Counted from the first letter of the stretch, positions 1 through 9,314 are shown. The stretch: 64,000 bases of DNA from Paraburkholderia piptadeniae (GCF_900007165.1 NZ_CYGY02000050.1:33425-97424); one strand, 5' to 3'. Program-made: numbers and translations. Notes: a model not told the origin generated them from the letters alone.

Positions 1-434
1 CGGACCATGCGCCATGTATCGAGCCGCACGTCGGTGTTATCCGGCTTCGCATAGGCAAGGCCGAAACCTTGCCGCGCGATCTTCTGATCGTGCACGAGCC
101 GGCCGAACGCCGGGTCGCTCAGCGCGGCATGCGCGATGATCAGCTGCGTCGGCGCGAAGGCGCTCGGGTCGCTCGCGGGATGGCCCGTCGCCGAGCGGAA
201 GAACGTGATCTGAAAGCCGAGCGGCTGATGATCGGGCGTTTCTAGCCAGCCCGTCGCGTACCACCATTCGGTGCGAAACGCGGGATGCGCGCCCGTGTCT
301 TGCGGCAACACGACGGGCTTGTCGGGCGTCACGTTCGCGAATGGGGAGTCGCCGGGCGGCGCTGCCGCAAGCGCAGCCGACGACGCGCACAACACGCAAG
401 CGAACGCCGGCAACAGAAGAAGCACGCCACGCAT
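1..434 (-). CDS. AttH/CrtC-type lipocalin-like secreted protein (partial)
   Basis: About 144 N-terminal residues are visible; the gene runs off the left edge of the window. It opens with a Sec signal peptide (hydrophobic LLLLPAFACVLCASS, then ALAAAP). At about residues 54-62 comes TEWWYATGW, a tryptophan-rich block typical of the AttH / carotenoid 1,2-hydratase lipocalin-like family. The ATG overlaps the stop of the upstream ABC permease (ATGA), so the two are translationally coupled. Attachment-locus attEFGH clusters also pair such a protein with an ABC ATPase and FtsX-type permeases. The enzymatic role of this periplasmic protein is not established; 'hydrolase' or 'hydratase' labels are transferred names. 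The family call is fairly firm, the function is not. Confidence 0.8.
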   Translation of the reverse strand, partial: MRGVLLLLPAFACVLCASSAALAAAPPGDSPFANVTPDKPVVLPQDTGAHPAFRTEWWYATGWLETPDHQPLGFQITFFRSATGHPASDPSAFAPTQLIIAHAALSDPAFGRLVHDQKIARQGFGLAYAKPDNTDVRLDTWRMV

Positions 435-3055
435 CACCAGTCCTCCCTGACGGCGCGCACGGCATCGACGGATACGGCCCGCCGGCCTGCCGCGACGGCT
501 GTCGTGCACGACGACGCGAGCATCACGATGGCCAGCGCCGACAGCAACATCCACGGCACATGCAGCGACATGCTCCAGTGAAACGACTGCGGATTGACGA
601 CGAACACGAGTATCAGACTGATCGCGAAGCCGAGCGCGCAGCCCATCGCGATGCCGAGCGCCGTGAGCAATCCGCCTTCCGTCGCGAGCAGCGCAAGAAT
701 CTGTCCGCGCGTCACGCCGACGTGGCGCAGCATGCCGAACTCGCGCGAGCGCGAGAGCGTCTGCGCGGAAAAGGTCGCCGCGACGCCGAACAGCCCGATC
801 ACGATGGCGACGGCTTCCAGCAGATAGGTGACGGCGAAGCTGCGGTCGAAGATCGTCAACGTGCGTGCGCGGATGTCGCCGGGCTGCGCGAAGTCGAGTG
901 CGCTTGCGAACGGCAGCGCGCGCAAGGCGGCGATCGCCTGCGCGGCGCTTACGCCGCGATCGAGCGTGAGGGCGGCATCGGTGGCGCTGGTGTCGCCCGT
1001 GAGGCGCCGATAGTCGGCGAGACGGATTTCGAGCGCACCCGTCTGCCGCACGTAGTCGCGCCAGATGCCCGCGACGACGAACACCGAGCCACGTCCGGCG
1101 TGCATGCCAGGTGCGCTTGAAGTGCCAAATGTGCCAAATGTGCCGATCGGCAGCGCCAACCGTTGACCGACGTGATAGCCATACAGATCGACCATCGCTT
1201 CGGACGCCCAGACGGGCGTTTCGCCCTCTCTCAACGCGGACGGCGGAAGTGTCTCGCCCGTGATCTGCAGGTTCGCGCCCGGGTCGGCGGCGTCGATTTC
1301 GCGCGCGAGCAGCGCCACTGCGGGCCGTGACGGATCGAGCGTCAGTTGCGATGTGCGCGCGAACGCCGCGTGTCTGATGCCGCGCGTCGCGGCGATCATC
1401 GCCTGCTGCTGCGGGTTCAAGCCGCCCGTGTCGCCGTTCGGCGCGACGCGCACGTAGACATCGGCGGAAAGCAGATGCGCGAGCCATTCCTCGACCGACA
1501 CGCGAAAGCTCGACACCATGATCGCCATCGCGACGATCAGCGTGAAGCTCGACAGCACGCCGCCCATCGCAATCGACGCCTGCCCCGGCGCATTCGCGAG
1601 CCGCGCGAGCGCGAGCGCCGTCACGGGCGCGCGCTGCCGTCCGTCGCGCGCGCGGCTCAGCGCGCGGAACAGCTGCGACGTGACACGCGGCATCAGCGCA
1701 ATGCCGCCAATCAGCAGCAGCGCGACGGCGAGATAGCCCGCGATGGGCATATCGAAGACGGGCGGCGCTTGCGTCAGCGCCACGCCGAGCGCGAGGCAGC
1801 AGAGCGCCGGCCACGGCGTCGAGAGCTTGCCGAGCACGGCTTCTTCGCCGCCCGCCTTCAGCGCGGGCGCGGGATGCGCGCGCGCCGCTTCGAGCGCGGG
1901 CACGAGACTGCCAAGCAGCGCCACGCCGATGCCGAGCGCAAGAAATATCGCGCTGGCGACGGGCTCGAAGCCGACGCTCGGCTGCACGCCAGGAAAATAG
2001 CCGCCGCCCAGATCGCTGCCGAAAAAGCGCAGCACGGCATAAGCGAGCGCGAAGCCGAGCGCGATGCCGCCGATCGCGCCGAGCGTCCCGAGCAACGCGC
2101 CTTCGAGCAGGATCTGCCGCAGCAACTGGGCGCGCGTGATGCCGAGCACGCGCAGCATCGCGAATTGCGCGCGCCGGCGCACGACGCCGAGCGCCTGCGT
2201 CGAGAACACGAGAAACGCGCCCGTAAAAAGGGCGACGAGCGCGAGCACGTTCATGTTGATCCGGTAGGCGCGCGAGAGCCGGTCGGTGCGGCTTTCGACA
2301 TCGCGCGTCGCCGTCACCATGAAGCGGCTGCCGAGCCGCGCCTGCAACGCTTGCCGGAAGCGTTCGCGATCGACGCCGCGCTCCAGTTGCAGATCGACGC
2401 GCGACAGCTTGCCGAGCCGCCCGAAGCGCCACTGCGCGGCCGCGATATCCATCACGCCGATGCGCTGCCCGGGCCGCGCACGGACGATGCCGCCCGCGAC
2501 GCGCAAGCGCACGTCCGATGTGCCGCTGCGCAGCGTCACCGTATCGCCGATGCGCACGCCGAGCCACTGCTGCGCGGCGGGCGAGAGGAAGATCGCGTCG
2601 TCGGCGAGCGAGTCGAACGAATGATCGCTGTCCGTCACGCCCGTCAGATCGGGCGCGATGCGGCCTGCGCGAAATACGTCGATGCCGAGCACCTTCAGCG
2701 GCGCGGTGCGGCTCGGCACCGTTACGTCGAGTTCGAGCACGGGGCTCGCGAGCGCGACGCCCGCTTGTGTCGCAAGCTGCGGATACGCGCGTTCGTCGAA
2801 CGTGGGCTGCGAGCCGCGCACCTGTAAGTCCGCTTCGCCCGACAGGCTGCGCGCGGCCGCCGAGAACTCGTTGAACGCGGCGCTGTTGATCAGCTGCACC
2901 GCGTAGCCGAGCGCGACGCCCAGCGCGATCGTCGCAATCGCGATCAGCGCGCGGCCTTTGTGGCTGCGCCATTCGGCGGCGAGCAGCCAGCGCGTGAGCG
3001 TGCGCAGTCCATGGGGCTTGCGTCGCGTGTTGTCCGTGAATACAGAGTCATTCAT
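434..3055 (-). CDS. FtsX/MacB-type ABC transporter permease, two fused modules
   Basis: An 873-residue inner-membrane permease with two FtsX-like modules in tandem. The N-terminal module has one membrane helix near residues 35-55, a large periplasmic domain (about 60-260) and three helices between about 270 and 395. Two further central helices lead into a second module with the same plan, ending in a cluster of three helices before the C-terminus. This is the layout of AttF+AttG or YbbP-type permeases, which handle lipids or lipoproteins rather than small solutes. The start overlaps the end of the ATPase gene by 8 bp, and the stop overlaps the AttH-like gene, so ATPase, permease and AttH-like protein form one coupled operon. 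The substrate is unknown. Confidence 0.88.
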   Translation of the reverse strand: MNDSVFTDNTRRKPHGLRTLTRWLLAAEWRSHKGRALIAIATIALGVALGYAVQLINSAAFNEFSAAARSLSGEADLQVRGSQPTFDERAYPQLATQAGVALASPVLELDVTVPSRTAPLKVLGIDVFRAGRIAPDLTGVTDSDHSFDSLADDAIFLSPAAQQWLGVRIGDTVTLRSGTSDVRLRVAGGIVRARPGQRIGVMDIAAAQWRFGRLGKLSRVDLQLERGVDRERFRQALQARLGSRFMVTATRDVESRTDRLSRAYRINMNVLALVALFTGAFLVFSTQALGVVRRRAQFAMLRVLGITRAQLLRQILLEGALLGTLGAIGGIALGFALAYAVLRFFGSDLGGGYFPGVQPSVGFEPVASAIFLALGIGVALLGSLVPALEAARAHPAPALKAGGEEAVLGKLSTPWPALCCLALGVALTQAPPVFDMPIAGYLAVALLLIGGIALMPRVTSQLFRALSRARDGRQRAPVTALALARLANAPGQASIAMGGVLSSFTLIVAMAIMVSSFRVSVEEWLAHLLSADVYVRVAPNGDTGGLNPQQQAMIAATRGIRHAAFARTSQLTLDPSRPAVALLAREIDAADPGANLQITGETLPPSALREGETPVWASEAMVDLYGYHVGQRLALPIGTFGTFGTSSAPGMHAGRGSVFVVAGIWRDYVRQTGALEIRLADYRRLTGDTSATDAALTLDRGVSAAQAIAALRALPFASALDFAQPGDIRARTLTIFDRSFAVTYLLEAVAIVIGLFGVAATFSAQTLSRSREFGMLRHVGVTRGQILALLATEGGLLTALGIAMGCALGFAISLILVFVVNPQSFHWSMSLHVPWMLLSALAIVMLASSCTTAVAAGRRAVSVDAVRAVREDW

Positions 3056-3764
3056 CGGAGGGGCGCAGCGCGTGCGACGAGCGGACGTGCGTTGCGTGCA
3101 GCTTGCCGTCGCTCAAAACGAGGACGCGGTCCGCGAAGGCCGCGGCCGCCTCCGAATGCGTGACCATCATCGCCGCCGCGCCGTTCGCTTTTGTTTCCTC
3201 GCGCAGCAGCGCCAGCACTTCGTGTGCGGTGTCGGGGTCGAGATTGCCCGTCGGTTCGTCGGCGAGGATGAGCGTAGGCCGGTGCACCAGCGCACGCGCG
3301 ATCGCGACGCGTTGCAGTTCGCCGCCCGAAAGCTGGCGCGGCATGTCATCGCCGCGCCCTTCGAGTCCGACGGCCGCGAGCATTTCGTTCGCGCGCGCCG
3401 GGGCGATGCCGTTCAGCAGCAGCGGCAACGCGACGTTTTGCGCGAGCGTCAGATGCGGCAGCACGTGAAATGCCTGAAACACGAAGCCGAGCTTCTGACG
3501 GCGCAGGCGTGTGGCCGCGTCGTCGTCGAGCGTGGAGACGGGCGTGCCGTCGATCAGCACGTCACCGCTATCCGCGTGATCGAGGCCCGCGATCAGATTC
3601 AGCAATGTCGACTTGCCGACGCCCGAATCGCCCATGATCGCGACGAACTCGCCCGCGCCGAGCGCGAAATCGAGGCGCTCGAGCACGACGCGCTTCACGT
3701 CGTATGCCTTGCTCAGTGCACGGCATTCGAGCGCGGGCAGGACAGGGCTATCGGAAGGCTGCAT
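3048..3764 (-). CDS. ABC transporter ATP-binding protein (LolD/MacB-like)
   Basis: A 238-residue ATPase that should power the adjacent FtsX-type permease. Visible motifs are Walker A GDSGVGKST (about residues 45-53), the Q-loop FVFQAFH, the signature LSGGELQRVAIARAL (about 143-157) and Walker B LILADEPTGN. This matches the LolD/YbbA/MacB ATPase subfamily. An open frame continues 52 codons upstream, but I chose the ATG at 3764 because AAGGAA sits just before it and family alignment begins soon after. It is the first gene of the three-gene minus-strand operon. Confidence 0.9.
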   Translation of the reverse strand: MQPSDSPVLPALECRALSKAYDVKRVVLERLDFALGAGEFVAIMGDSGVGKSTLLNLIAGLDHADSGDVLIDGTPVSTLDDDAATRLRRQKLGFVFQAFHVLPHLTLAQNVALPLLLNGIAPARANEMLAAVGLEGRGDDMPRQLSGGELQRVAIARALVHRPTLILADEPTGNLDPDTAHEVLALLREETKANGAAAMMVTHSEAAAAFADRVLVLSDGKLHATHVRSSHALRPSDE

Positions 3765-3900
3765 GCAATTCCTTGCTTGTGGGTCTGCGGCTGCATTTGT
3801 TTTGACCGTTTTAGCATGCCGCAGCGATCCGCGCATGCTGTTAGCCGCGCAGAGCACACAAGCAACCGACCGACGACACCCGCCCCGCAACGCAAGACGC

Positions 3901-4290
3901 TCATCGCGACCACGGCGCAAAACTATTCGCGCCCAGCGAACAGCAACGCTCGATCAATCGCGCCAGCATGCCGCGTGATGTCGCGAGATGGGTGGTCAGC
4001 GAAAGCCGTGCAGCCATATCGCCATCCGCGCTGACCCAGACACGCTCGCCGCGCTGCAGGCGGAACGTATCGCCGATCTGCAACCAATGGTCATACGGTG
4101 ACGCCGCGCGCGTCAGCCACACGCGCGCGCCTTGCACCAAAAGCTCGGTGTTCGCATCGACGCGCCATGACATCGTCGCGCCGGGTTGTACTTCGAAGTG
4201 GACGACGACTCTGGGTAATCGCTCTTCCTGCAAACGCGATAAGCAGAGCGAATCGTCATCGGTGAACTGCTGGCAAACCTTGTCCATCAT
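3901..4290 (-). CDS. DUF2917 family protein
   Basis: A 129-residue protein resembling DUF2917. The core is a beta-rich segment with alternating aromatic and charged residues (ATMSWRVDANTELLVQGARV, WLTRAASPYDHWLQIGD, then FRLQRGERVWVSADGD). These small cupin-like proteins are common in Burkholderiales and have no known function. I chose the ATG at 4290 (Met-Met-Asp-Lys) because GGAG lies 5 nt upstream; the frame stays open 14 codons further. It has no signal peptide. It lies 136 bp upstream of the ATPase gene on the same strand and may or may not be cotranscribed with it. Confidence 0.7.
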   Translation of the reverse strand: MMDKVCQQFTDDDSLCLSRLQEERLPRVVVHFEVQPGATMSWRVDANTELLVQGARVWLTRAASPYDHWLQIGDTFRLQRGERVWVSADGDMAARLSLTTHLATSRGMLARLIERCCSLGANSFAPWSR

Positions 4291-4330
4291 GCACTCCGTC
4301 AAATGAGCCGGAGGACGGAAGGCGCCACTC

Positions 4331-4366
4331 AAACAAAAGGCCCCTTCCGTTTACCGGCGGGGCCTT
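4331..4366 (-). terminator. Rho-independent terminator after the amino-acid permease gene
   Basis: Arms AAGGCCCC (4337-4344) and GGGGCCTT (4359-4366) form an 8-bp GC-rich stem. On the minus strand it is followed by a T-rich run (TTTTGTTT). It sits about 30 bp past the end of the small ORF that follows the permease gene. Confidence 0.65.
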
Positions 4367-4395
4367 GGGATCGTTCAGCTGACTGCTGCGGATAT

Positions 4396-4551
4396 CTAAC
4401 GCACGCACGCTCCCATAGGCCCGCCGCGATGGCGTTCCATTGGGTTTTTATAAATCGCGTAGGCGATGGTGGTGAGCGTCAGCATGTATTCGAGTTTGTC
4501 GTGACGCCGATGCATTGTCAACCAGTTTTCTCGCGCGCGTTGCATCATCAT
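4396..4551 (-). CDS. Possible small basic protein (51 aa) coupled to the permease gene
   Basis: A 51-codon frame whose ATG overlaps the stop of the upstream permease gene in an ATGA arrangement, and which ends just before a terminator. The product begins MMMQRARENW, is rich in Arg, His and Met, and has a short apolar patch (LTLTTIAYAIY) that could pack on a membrane or act as an amphipathic helix. I recognise no family. The coupling and the terminator placement are the only support. In a genome this GC-rich a chance frame of this size is quite possible. Confidence 0.35.
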   Translation of the reverse strand: MMMQRARENWLTMHRRHDKLEYMLTLTTIAYAIYKNPMERHRGGPMGACVR

Positions 4552-5825
4552 GAAACTGCCCTCGAACTCGAAACGAATACACGGCGTACGCGCAGGTAGA
4601 GCAATGCGCAGCCCGTGATGACGAGCGGCCACAACAGATACCAGCCCGTCGCGCAACACAATCCCGCCACCGCAACCAGCGCGACGCGCGCGCAACGATG
4701 CGCCCAGCTGCCGCGCGGCAACAGTCGCAATGCCGCTGCCGTGCCAAGCGCATACACGGTGACGAACGAACCTGTCGTGAGCAGCACGAGCGGTTTCGGA
4801 CCGACACCCGCGATGACCACGACGACGAGCGCGAATGTGGCAAGCGCTGCTATCACGAACAGGCTGCGACGCGGTACATCGCCGGCGCGGCTGCCTTGTG
4901 CGAGCCACCCGGGCAGCGCGCCGTCGCGCCCCAGTGCCGCGCCGAGCTTTGCGGCGCCCGCGAAATAGGCGTTCATCGTGCCGAGCGTGAGCAGCAGCGC
5001 GGCGACTGCGGCCAGTATCTGCACCTTGCCGCCGAGTCCCCGCGCGAGCAGTTCCGCGAGCGGCGCGCCCGACGCGCCTGCGTTCGGCCCGAGCACCATC
5101 ACACTCGCTGTCGCGACGCCCATATACAGCACGCCGACTACGACGACGGCGATACCCGCCGCCATCGGCAGATCATGCGCGGGACGGCGAAACTCCGCGG
5201 CGAGATGCGTGATGGCCTCCCAGCCCGCGAAGCTCCAGACCAGCAGCGCTGCCGCCGGAAAAACCGCGAGCCAGCCATGCGGCGCAAACGGATGCAGGTT
5301 GGCGACTTGCGCATGTGGCGCCGATGCGATCACGGCCGCGAGCAGCAGCGCGACGAGCAACGCGGCGAGCACCAGTTGCAGCCTTCCCGATACCGTGAGC
5401 CCGAGCGCATTGGCAAGCGTCACGGTCAGCATCAACGCGGCGGCTGTGCCGATCACTGCCCATTCGCCGCCACCGAACGCCGCCGCGACATACGCGCCAC
5501 CGAACATCGCCGCGGCCGGCGCGCCCGCGGGCACCGCAAAGTAGAAGCACCAGCCGACGATGGCCGCGATGCGCGGCCCGAACGCGTTGCGCACATAGGT
5601 CGAGACGCCGCCCGCGTCCGGATAGCGTGCACCGAGCGCGGCAAACGTGGCCGCGAGCGGCACCGACAGCACGACGAGCGCGAGCCACGCAACGAGCGAC
5701 GCGGGGCCCGCGGCCTCGGCGGCGAGCGCGGGCAGCGCAATCACGCCCGTGCCGAGCACCGCGCCCACATAGAGCGCGGCGCCCTGCATCACGCTCAGAC
5801 TCCCGGCGCGCGTCGATGCGCTCAT
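4548..5825 (-). CDS. APC-family amino-acid permease/exporter, YjeH-like
   Basis: A 425-residue polytopic membrane protein with about 12 hydrophobic segments. Near the N-terminus LGTGVIALPALAAEAAGP carries the APC TM1 unwound-helix motif (GTG), followed by RYPDAGGVSTYVRNAFG. Both resemble E. coli YjeH, an exporter of methionine and branched-chain amino acids. I chose the ATG at 5825, which overlaps the stop of the upstream monooxygenase gene (ATGA); the frame stays open well upstream but that sequence is Arg-rich shadow. The substrate cannot be read from the sequence. Confidence 0.85.
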   Translation of the reverse strand: MSASTRAGSLSVMQGAALYVGAVLGTGVIALPALAAEAAGPASLVAWLALVVLSVPLAATFAALGARYPDAGGVSTYVRNAFGPRIAAIVGWCFYFAVPAGAPAAAMFGGAYVAAAFGGGEWAVIGTAAALMLTVTLANALGLTVSGRLQLVLAALLVALLLAAVIASAPHAQVANLHPFAPHGWLAVFPAAALLVWSFAGWEAITHLAAEFRRPAHDLPMAAGIAVVVVGVLYMGVATASVMVLGPNAGASGAPLAELLARGLGGKVQILAAVAALLLTLGTMNAYFAGAAKLGAALGRDGALPGWLAQGSRAGDVPRRSLFVIAALATFALVVVVIAGVGPKPLVLLTTGSFVTVYALGTAAALRLLPRGSWAHRCARVALVAVAGLCCATGWYLLWPLVITGCALLYLRVRRVFVSSSRAVS

Positions 5826-6196
5826 GCGTGGACCTCGGCCGGCTCGTTCGCGCAGCGCGATTGCGACGGCGTGCCGTGACGGCCGTGACGATCGGCGCGG
5901 TCCGCGCGCATCGTGTGCCATTCCGTGACCTCGCGAGGACGCACGAGCAGATCGGCAAGCGCCTCGTGATACGCACGCCGATACGGCCGGTGAATCTGTT
6001 CGTCGTTCGCATCTTCCCGGCTTTCCCACGTCTCGTAGAGCATCAGACGGCATGGCGAATCGGGGTCTCGATGCAGCACGGCTTCATGAAAATCCGGCTC
6101 GTTGCGCATCGCGTCGAGCACGCCGTTCAGCAGCCTCAAAAAGCGTTCGAGTTTGTCGGGCCGCACCTGGAAACGGACCACATACGTAACGTGCAT
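5822..6196 (-). CDS. Antibiotic biosynthesis monooxygenase (ABM/YgiN-like) protein
   Basis: A 124-residue protein with a single ABM ferredoxin-like fold. The core reads MHVTYVVRFQVRPDKLERFL, then FHEAVLHRDPDSPCRLMLYE, then a conserved TWESREDAN helix start. Homologues are cofactor-independent quinol monooxygenases or heme-degrading enzymes; which applies here is unknown. The last 25 residues are His/Arg-rich and outside the domain. The start at 6196 has GAGG 9 nt upstream. It is the first gene of an operon with the YjeH-like permease and is divergent from a YafY-type regulator that may control both. Confidence 0.82.
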   Translation of the reverse strand: MHVTYVVRFQVRPDKLERFLRLLNGVLDAMRNEPDFHEAVLHRDPDSPCRLMLYETWESREDANDEQIHRPYRRAYHEALADLLVRPREVTEWHTMRADRADRHGRHGTPSQSRCANEPAEVHA

Positions 6197-6288
6197 ACTA
6201 CGTATCCTCATTGAATCATCAGCGATGAATACCTTTATACTCTTCAATAGCTGACAACCGATGTCATGAATTAGGAAGGGCGTGAAAA

Positions 6289-7260
6289 TTGGCGACGAGC
6301 CGTCTCGTTTCGATGCTGTTGATGCTGCAGGTCAAGGGCCGAGTGACCGCCCAGGCGCTCGCCGATGAGTTCGACGTGTCGATCCGCACCGTCTATCGCG
6401 ACATCGACCAGTTGAGCGCGGCGGGCGTGCCCGTGTATGCGGATCGCGGGCCTGGCGGCGGCTTCGCGCTGCTCGACGGCTATCGCGCGAAGCTGACGGG
6501 CATCACGAAGGCCGAAGCCGAAACGCTGTCGATTGCCGGCCTGACGGGCGCGGCATCCGATCTCGGCCTGTCAGAGCAGCTAAGGGCCGCGCAGCTCAAG
6601 CTCGTCACCGCGCTGCCCGATGCCGCGCCCGACACCTCGCGCATCGGTTCGCGCCTGCATATCGATCCCGTCGGCTGGTATCAGCGGCCATCGCCGACGC
6701 CGTGGCTCACGTTGCTCGCGGGCGCGGTGTGGGAACAGAAGCGCATCTCGATGCAGTACCGCACGTGGAACGGCCGCGACGAAAACGAAGGCGTGCGCGT
6801 GCGCGACCCGCTCGGGCTCGTGCTGAAGGGCGGCGAATGGTATCTGGTCGCGCGCGTGCGCACGCAGTTGCGCACCTATCGCGTGTCGAGCATCACGCAG
6901 TTGACGGTGCATGACGAAACGTTCGAACGTCCGGATGGTTTCGACTTGCGCGACGAATGGACGTCGGCTGTCGCGGCCTTCGAGAAGGGCCTGCTCAAGC
7001 ACACGGCGCGCTTGCGCCTGTCGCCGGAAGGCATGACGCGTCTGCACCGGCTCGGCGCGGCGGCCGTCGAACAGGCGCAGATCATGCCGCCTTCGGAGCA
7101 GGACGGCTGGCAAGAAGTGACGCTGCCCGTCGAACAGTTCGGCTACGCGGCCGAACAACTGCTAGGCTTCGCGGGTCATGTCGAAGTACTCGATCCGCCG
7201 GAATTGCGCGAGCGTTTGCGCAAGCTCGGCGAGCAGATCGCGACGCTCAACGCGGGCTGA
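6289..7260 (+). CDS. YafY-type transcriptional regulator (HTH_11 + WYL)
   Basis: A 323-residue regulator. Residues 1-60 form a winged HTH of the HTH_11/DeoR type (VTAQALADEFDVSIRTVYRD, then IDQLSAAGVPVYADRGPGGG). Residues 130-220 form a WYL domain containing GGEWYLVARVRTQLRTYRV, and a C-terminal WCX extension follows. The start appears to be a TTG at 6289, with AGGAAGGG 8 nt upstream; no in-frame ATG fits the HTH. The gene diverges from the monooxygenase-permease operon, which is its most likely target. WYL domains often sense small ligands or nucleic acids; the ligand here is unknown. Confidence 0.88.
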   Translation: MATSRLVSMLLMLQVKGRVTAQALADEFDVSIRTVYRDIDQLSAAGVPVYADRGPGGGFALLDGYRAKLTGITKAEAETLSIAGLTGAASDLGLSEQLRAAQLKLVTALPDAAPDTSRIGSRLHIDPVGWYQRPSPTPWLTLLAGAVWEQKRISMQYRTWNGRDENEGVRVRDPLGLVLKGGEWYLVARVRTQLRTYRVSSITQLTVHDETFERPDGFDLRDEWTSAVAAFEKGLLKHTARLRLSPEGMTRLHRLGAAAVEQAQIMPPSEQDGWQEVTLPVEQFGYAAEQLLGFAGHVEVLDPPELRERLRKLGEQIATLNAG

Positions 7261-7364
7261 CTGCGCGAACGCAAAGGCTTCAACGGCACAACGCACGGGG
7301 GCACTCGCATGCAAGCGCGCGTGCATGCAAGGCACGAACGCACACAAACGCGCAAACGCAAGCA

Positions 7365-9314
7365 TCAAACCCGATGCGGCCCGACGATCCCCAGCTTCGC
7401 AATCCGCCGGTACAGCGTCGCGCGCGACATGCCCAGCGCTTCGGCCGCCGCATTCGGCCGCCAATGATTCCGCGTGAGCGCATCGACGATGCGCGCGCGC
7501 TCGTCGTCGAGAGACGCGAGCGCGGGGCGCGGCGCTGCTTCGTCGGGCGCGAGCAGCGCCGCCACATCCGGCGACACATGCCGCAGTTCGACGCGCGTCG
7601 AGTCGCACACCGCGCACGCATAGCGCAACACGTTGCGCAACTGGCGGATGTTGCCCGGCCACGCAAAACACGCGAGGCGCCCGGCGAGGCGCGCGTCCAG
7701 AGTCAGCACATGTCCCGCGCTTTGCGCTTCCTCGTCGAAGACGGCATGCACGACATCGAGAATATCGGTGCGCTCGCGCAGCGGCGGCATATGCAGTGTC
7801 GCGCCGCTCAGCCGGTAATACAGGTCTTCGCGGAACGTGCCATCGTCGACCATGCGCGCCAGATCGCGATGCGTCGCGCAGATCACGTCGATATCGACGC
7901 GCACGGGCGCATCGCCGCCCAGCGGCAGCACTTCGCCTTCGGCGAGCACGCGCAACAGGCGCGTCTGCAGATTGAGCGGCATATCGCCGATTTCATCGAG
8001 GAACAGCGTGCCGCCATTCGCCTGCGCGATCTTGCCTCGCGCGCCCCGGCTGCGCGCGCCCGTGAACGCCCCGGGTGCATAGCCGAACAGTTCGCTCTCG
8101 ATCAGCGAATCGGGAATCGCGCCGCAGTTCACGGCGACGAACGGCTTCGCGCGCCGCGCGCCCGACGCATGCAGCGCCTGCGCGAACACTTCCTTGCCGA
8201 CGCCCGTCTCGCCGAGGATCAGGATCGGCAGATGCTTGCCGGCGATCCGCAACGCGACTTCCGCATTGCGCGCGAGACGCGAATCGCGGCTGTGCAGGAA
8301 GCGGCTGATGGCGTCGAGATTCGTGGCCGCGCGGGCATCGGATGATGCGTTGAAGGCGTTCGCGGAAGTAGCGACAGGCGTGACACGCGAAGGCCGCTTC
8401 AACGGCGCGCGAATGCGCGCATAGAGCAGCGCGCCCGTCGCGCGCAGACGCAGTGGCACGATGGTATCCGTGCGCGCCACGTCATGCAGATGCACGGCCG
8501 ACGTATCGAAGATCTCGTCGACATGACGCGGCCCGCTCAGCCCCGCGATGCACTCCTGCGCCTTGCGGTTCGACGCGGCGATGTTGCCGCATTCGTCGAA
8601 CGCGATCAGCACTTCGGGTTGCGCTTCGACGAAGTTGCGGCTCTGGTGTCCGAAGATCACCCAATGCTGCGCCGTCTGATTGAGGAAATAGCCGTCCTCG
8701 ATCAGCGCCGCGCTTTGCCGCACGAGCTGAAACACGAGCCGCTGGCTGTCGCGGTTGTCTGGCGACCGCACGGCCGACGCATCGAGCACGCCGATCAGTT
8801 CGCCCGACGGCGAGAAGATCGGCGACGCGCTGCACGTGAGCGTCGTGAACGCCGCGCGGAAGTGATCGGTCTTGTGCACGGTGATGGGCGCGAGATCGGT
8901 CAGCACGCTGGCGATGCCGCACGTGCCTTCTTCGCGCTCCGACCAGCACGAGCCGATATAGAGGCCCGCATGCTTGAAATCGCCGCGCCGGTCGCGGTCG
9001 ATCCGATAGTCGATCGTGACGCCGTGCGCGTCGGTCAGCATCACGCAGTAGTCGGCCACGCGGATCATGTCGTGCAGGCGCGTGAGGCACTGGCCCGACG
9101 CGCGCAAGAACGCTTCTTCCTTGCCTTGCACTTCGCGCAACTCGACTGGCGTGAGCACGCGCGGCCCGATCACCGAGCCCGGGTCGAGCCGGTATTGCTC
9201 ATACGAACGCTGCCACGACGACACGAGGCGCGACGAATTGGCGGGCGCGGGCAGGCGTCCTTCGATCGCACCGCGCACGCGGTCGATGTGCTGCGTTTGA
9301 GAGACGTAAGGCAT
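7365..9314 (-). CDS. acoR: AcoR, sigma-54-dependent activator of acetoin catabolism
   Basis: A 649-residue enhancer-binding protein. The N-terminal 300 residues hold a GAF-like sensory region. The AAA+ domain has Walker A GETGVGKE (about 368-375), the sigma-54 contact loop GAFTGA (about 413-418) and Walker B GGTLFLDEIGDMP. The C-terminus carries a Fis-type HTH (NAAAEALGMSRATLYRRIAK). It diverges from acoXABC, whose upstream region has a -24/-12 promoter and palindromic sites, so it should activate that operon. In characterised systems AcoR responds to acetoin or acetaldehyde. Confidence 0.95.
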   Translation of the reverse strand: MPYVSQTQHIDRVRGAIEGRLPAPANSSRLVSSWQRSYEQYRLDPGSVIGPRVLTPVELREVQGKEEAFLRASGQCLTRLHDMIRVADYCVMLTDAHGVTIDYRIDRDRRGDFKHAGLYIGSCWSEREEGTCGIASVLTDLAPITVHKTDHFRAAFTTLTCSASPIFSPSGELIGVLDASAVRSPDNRDSQRLVFQLVRQSAALIEDGYFLNQTAQHWVIFGHQSRNFVEAQPEVLIAFDECGNIAASNRKAQECIAGLSGPRHVDEIFDTSAVHLHDVARTDTIVPLRLRATGALLYARIRAPLKRPSRVTPVATSANAFNASSDARAATNLDAISRFLHSRDSRLARNAEVALRIAGKHLPILILGETGVGKEVFAQALHASGARRAKPFVAVNCGAIPDSLIESELFGYAPGAFTGARSRGARGKIAQANGGTLFLDEIGDMPLNLQTRLLRVLAEGEVLPLGGDAPVRVDIDVICATHRDLARMVDDGTFREDLYYRLSGATLHMPPLRERTDILDVVHAVFDEEAQSAGHVLTLDARLAGRLACFAWPGNIRQLRNVLRYACAVCDSTRVELRHVSPDVAALLAPDEAAPRPALASLDDERARIVDALTRNHWRPNAAAEALGMSRATLYRRIAKLGIVGPHRV

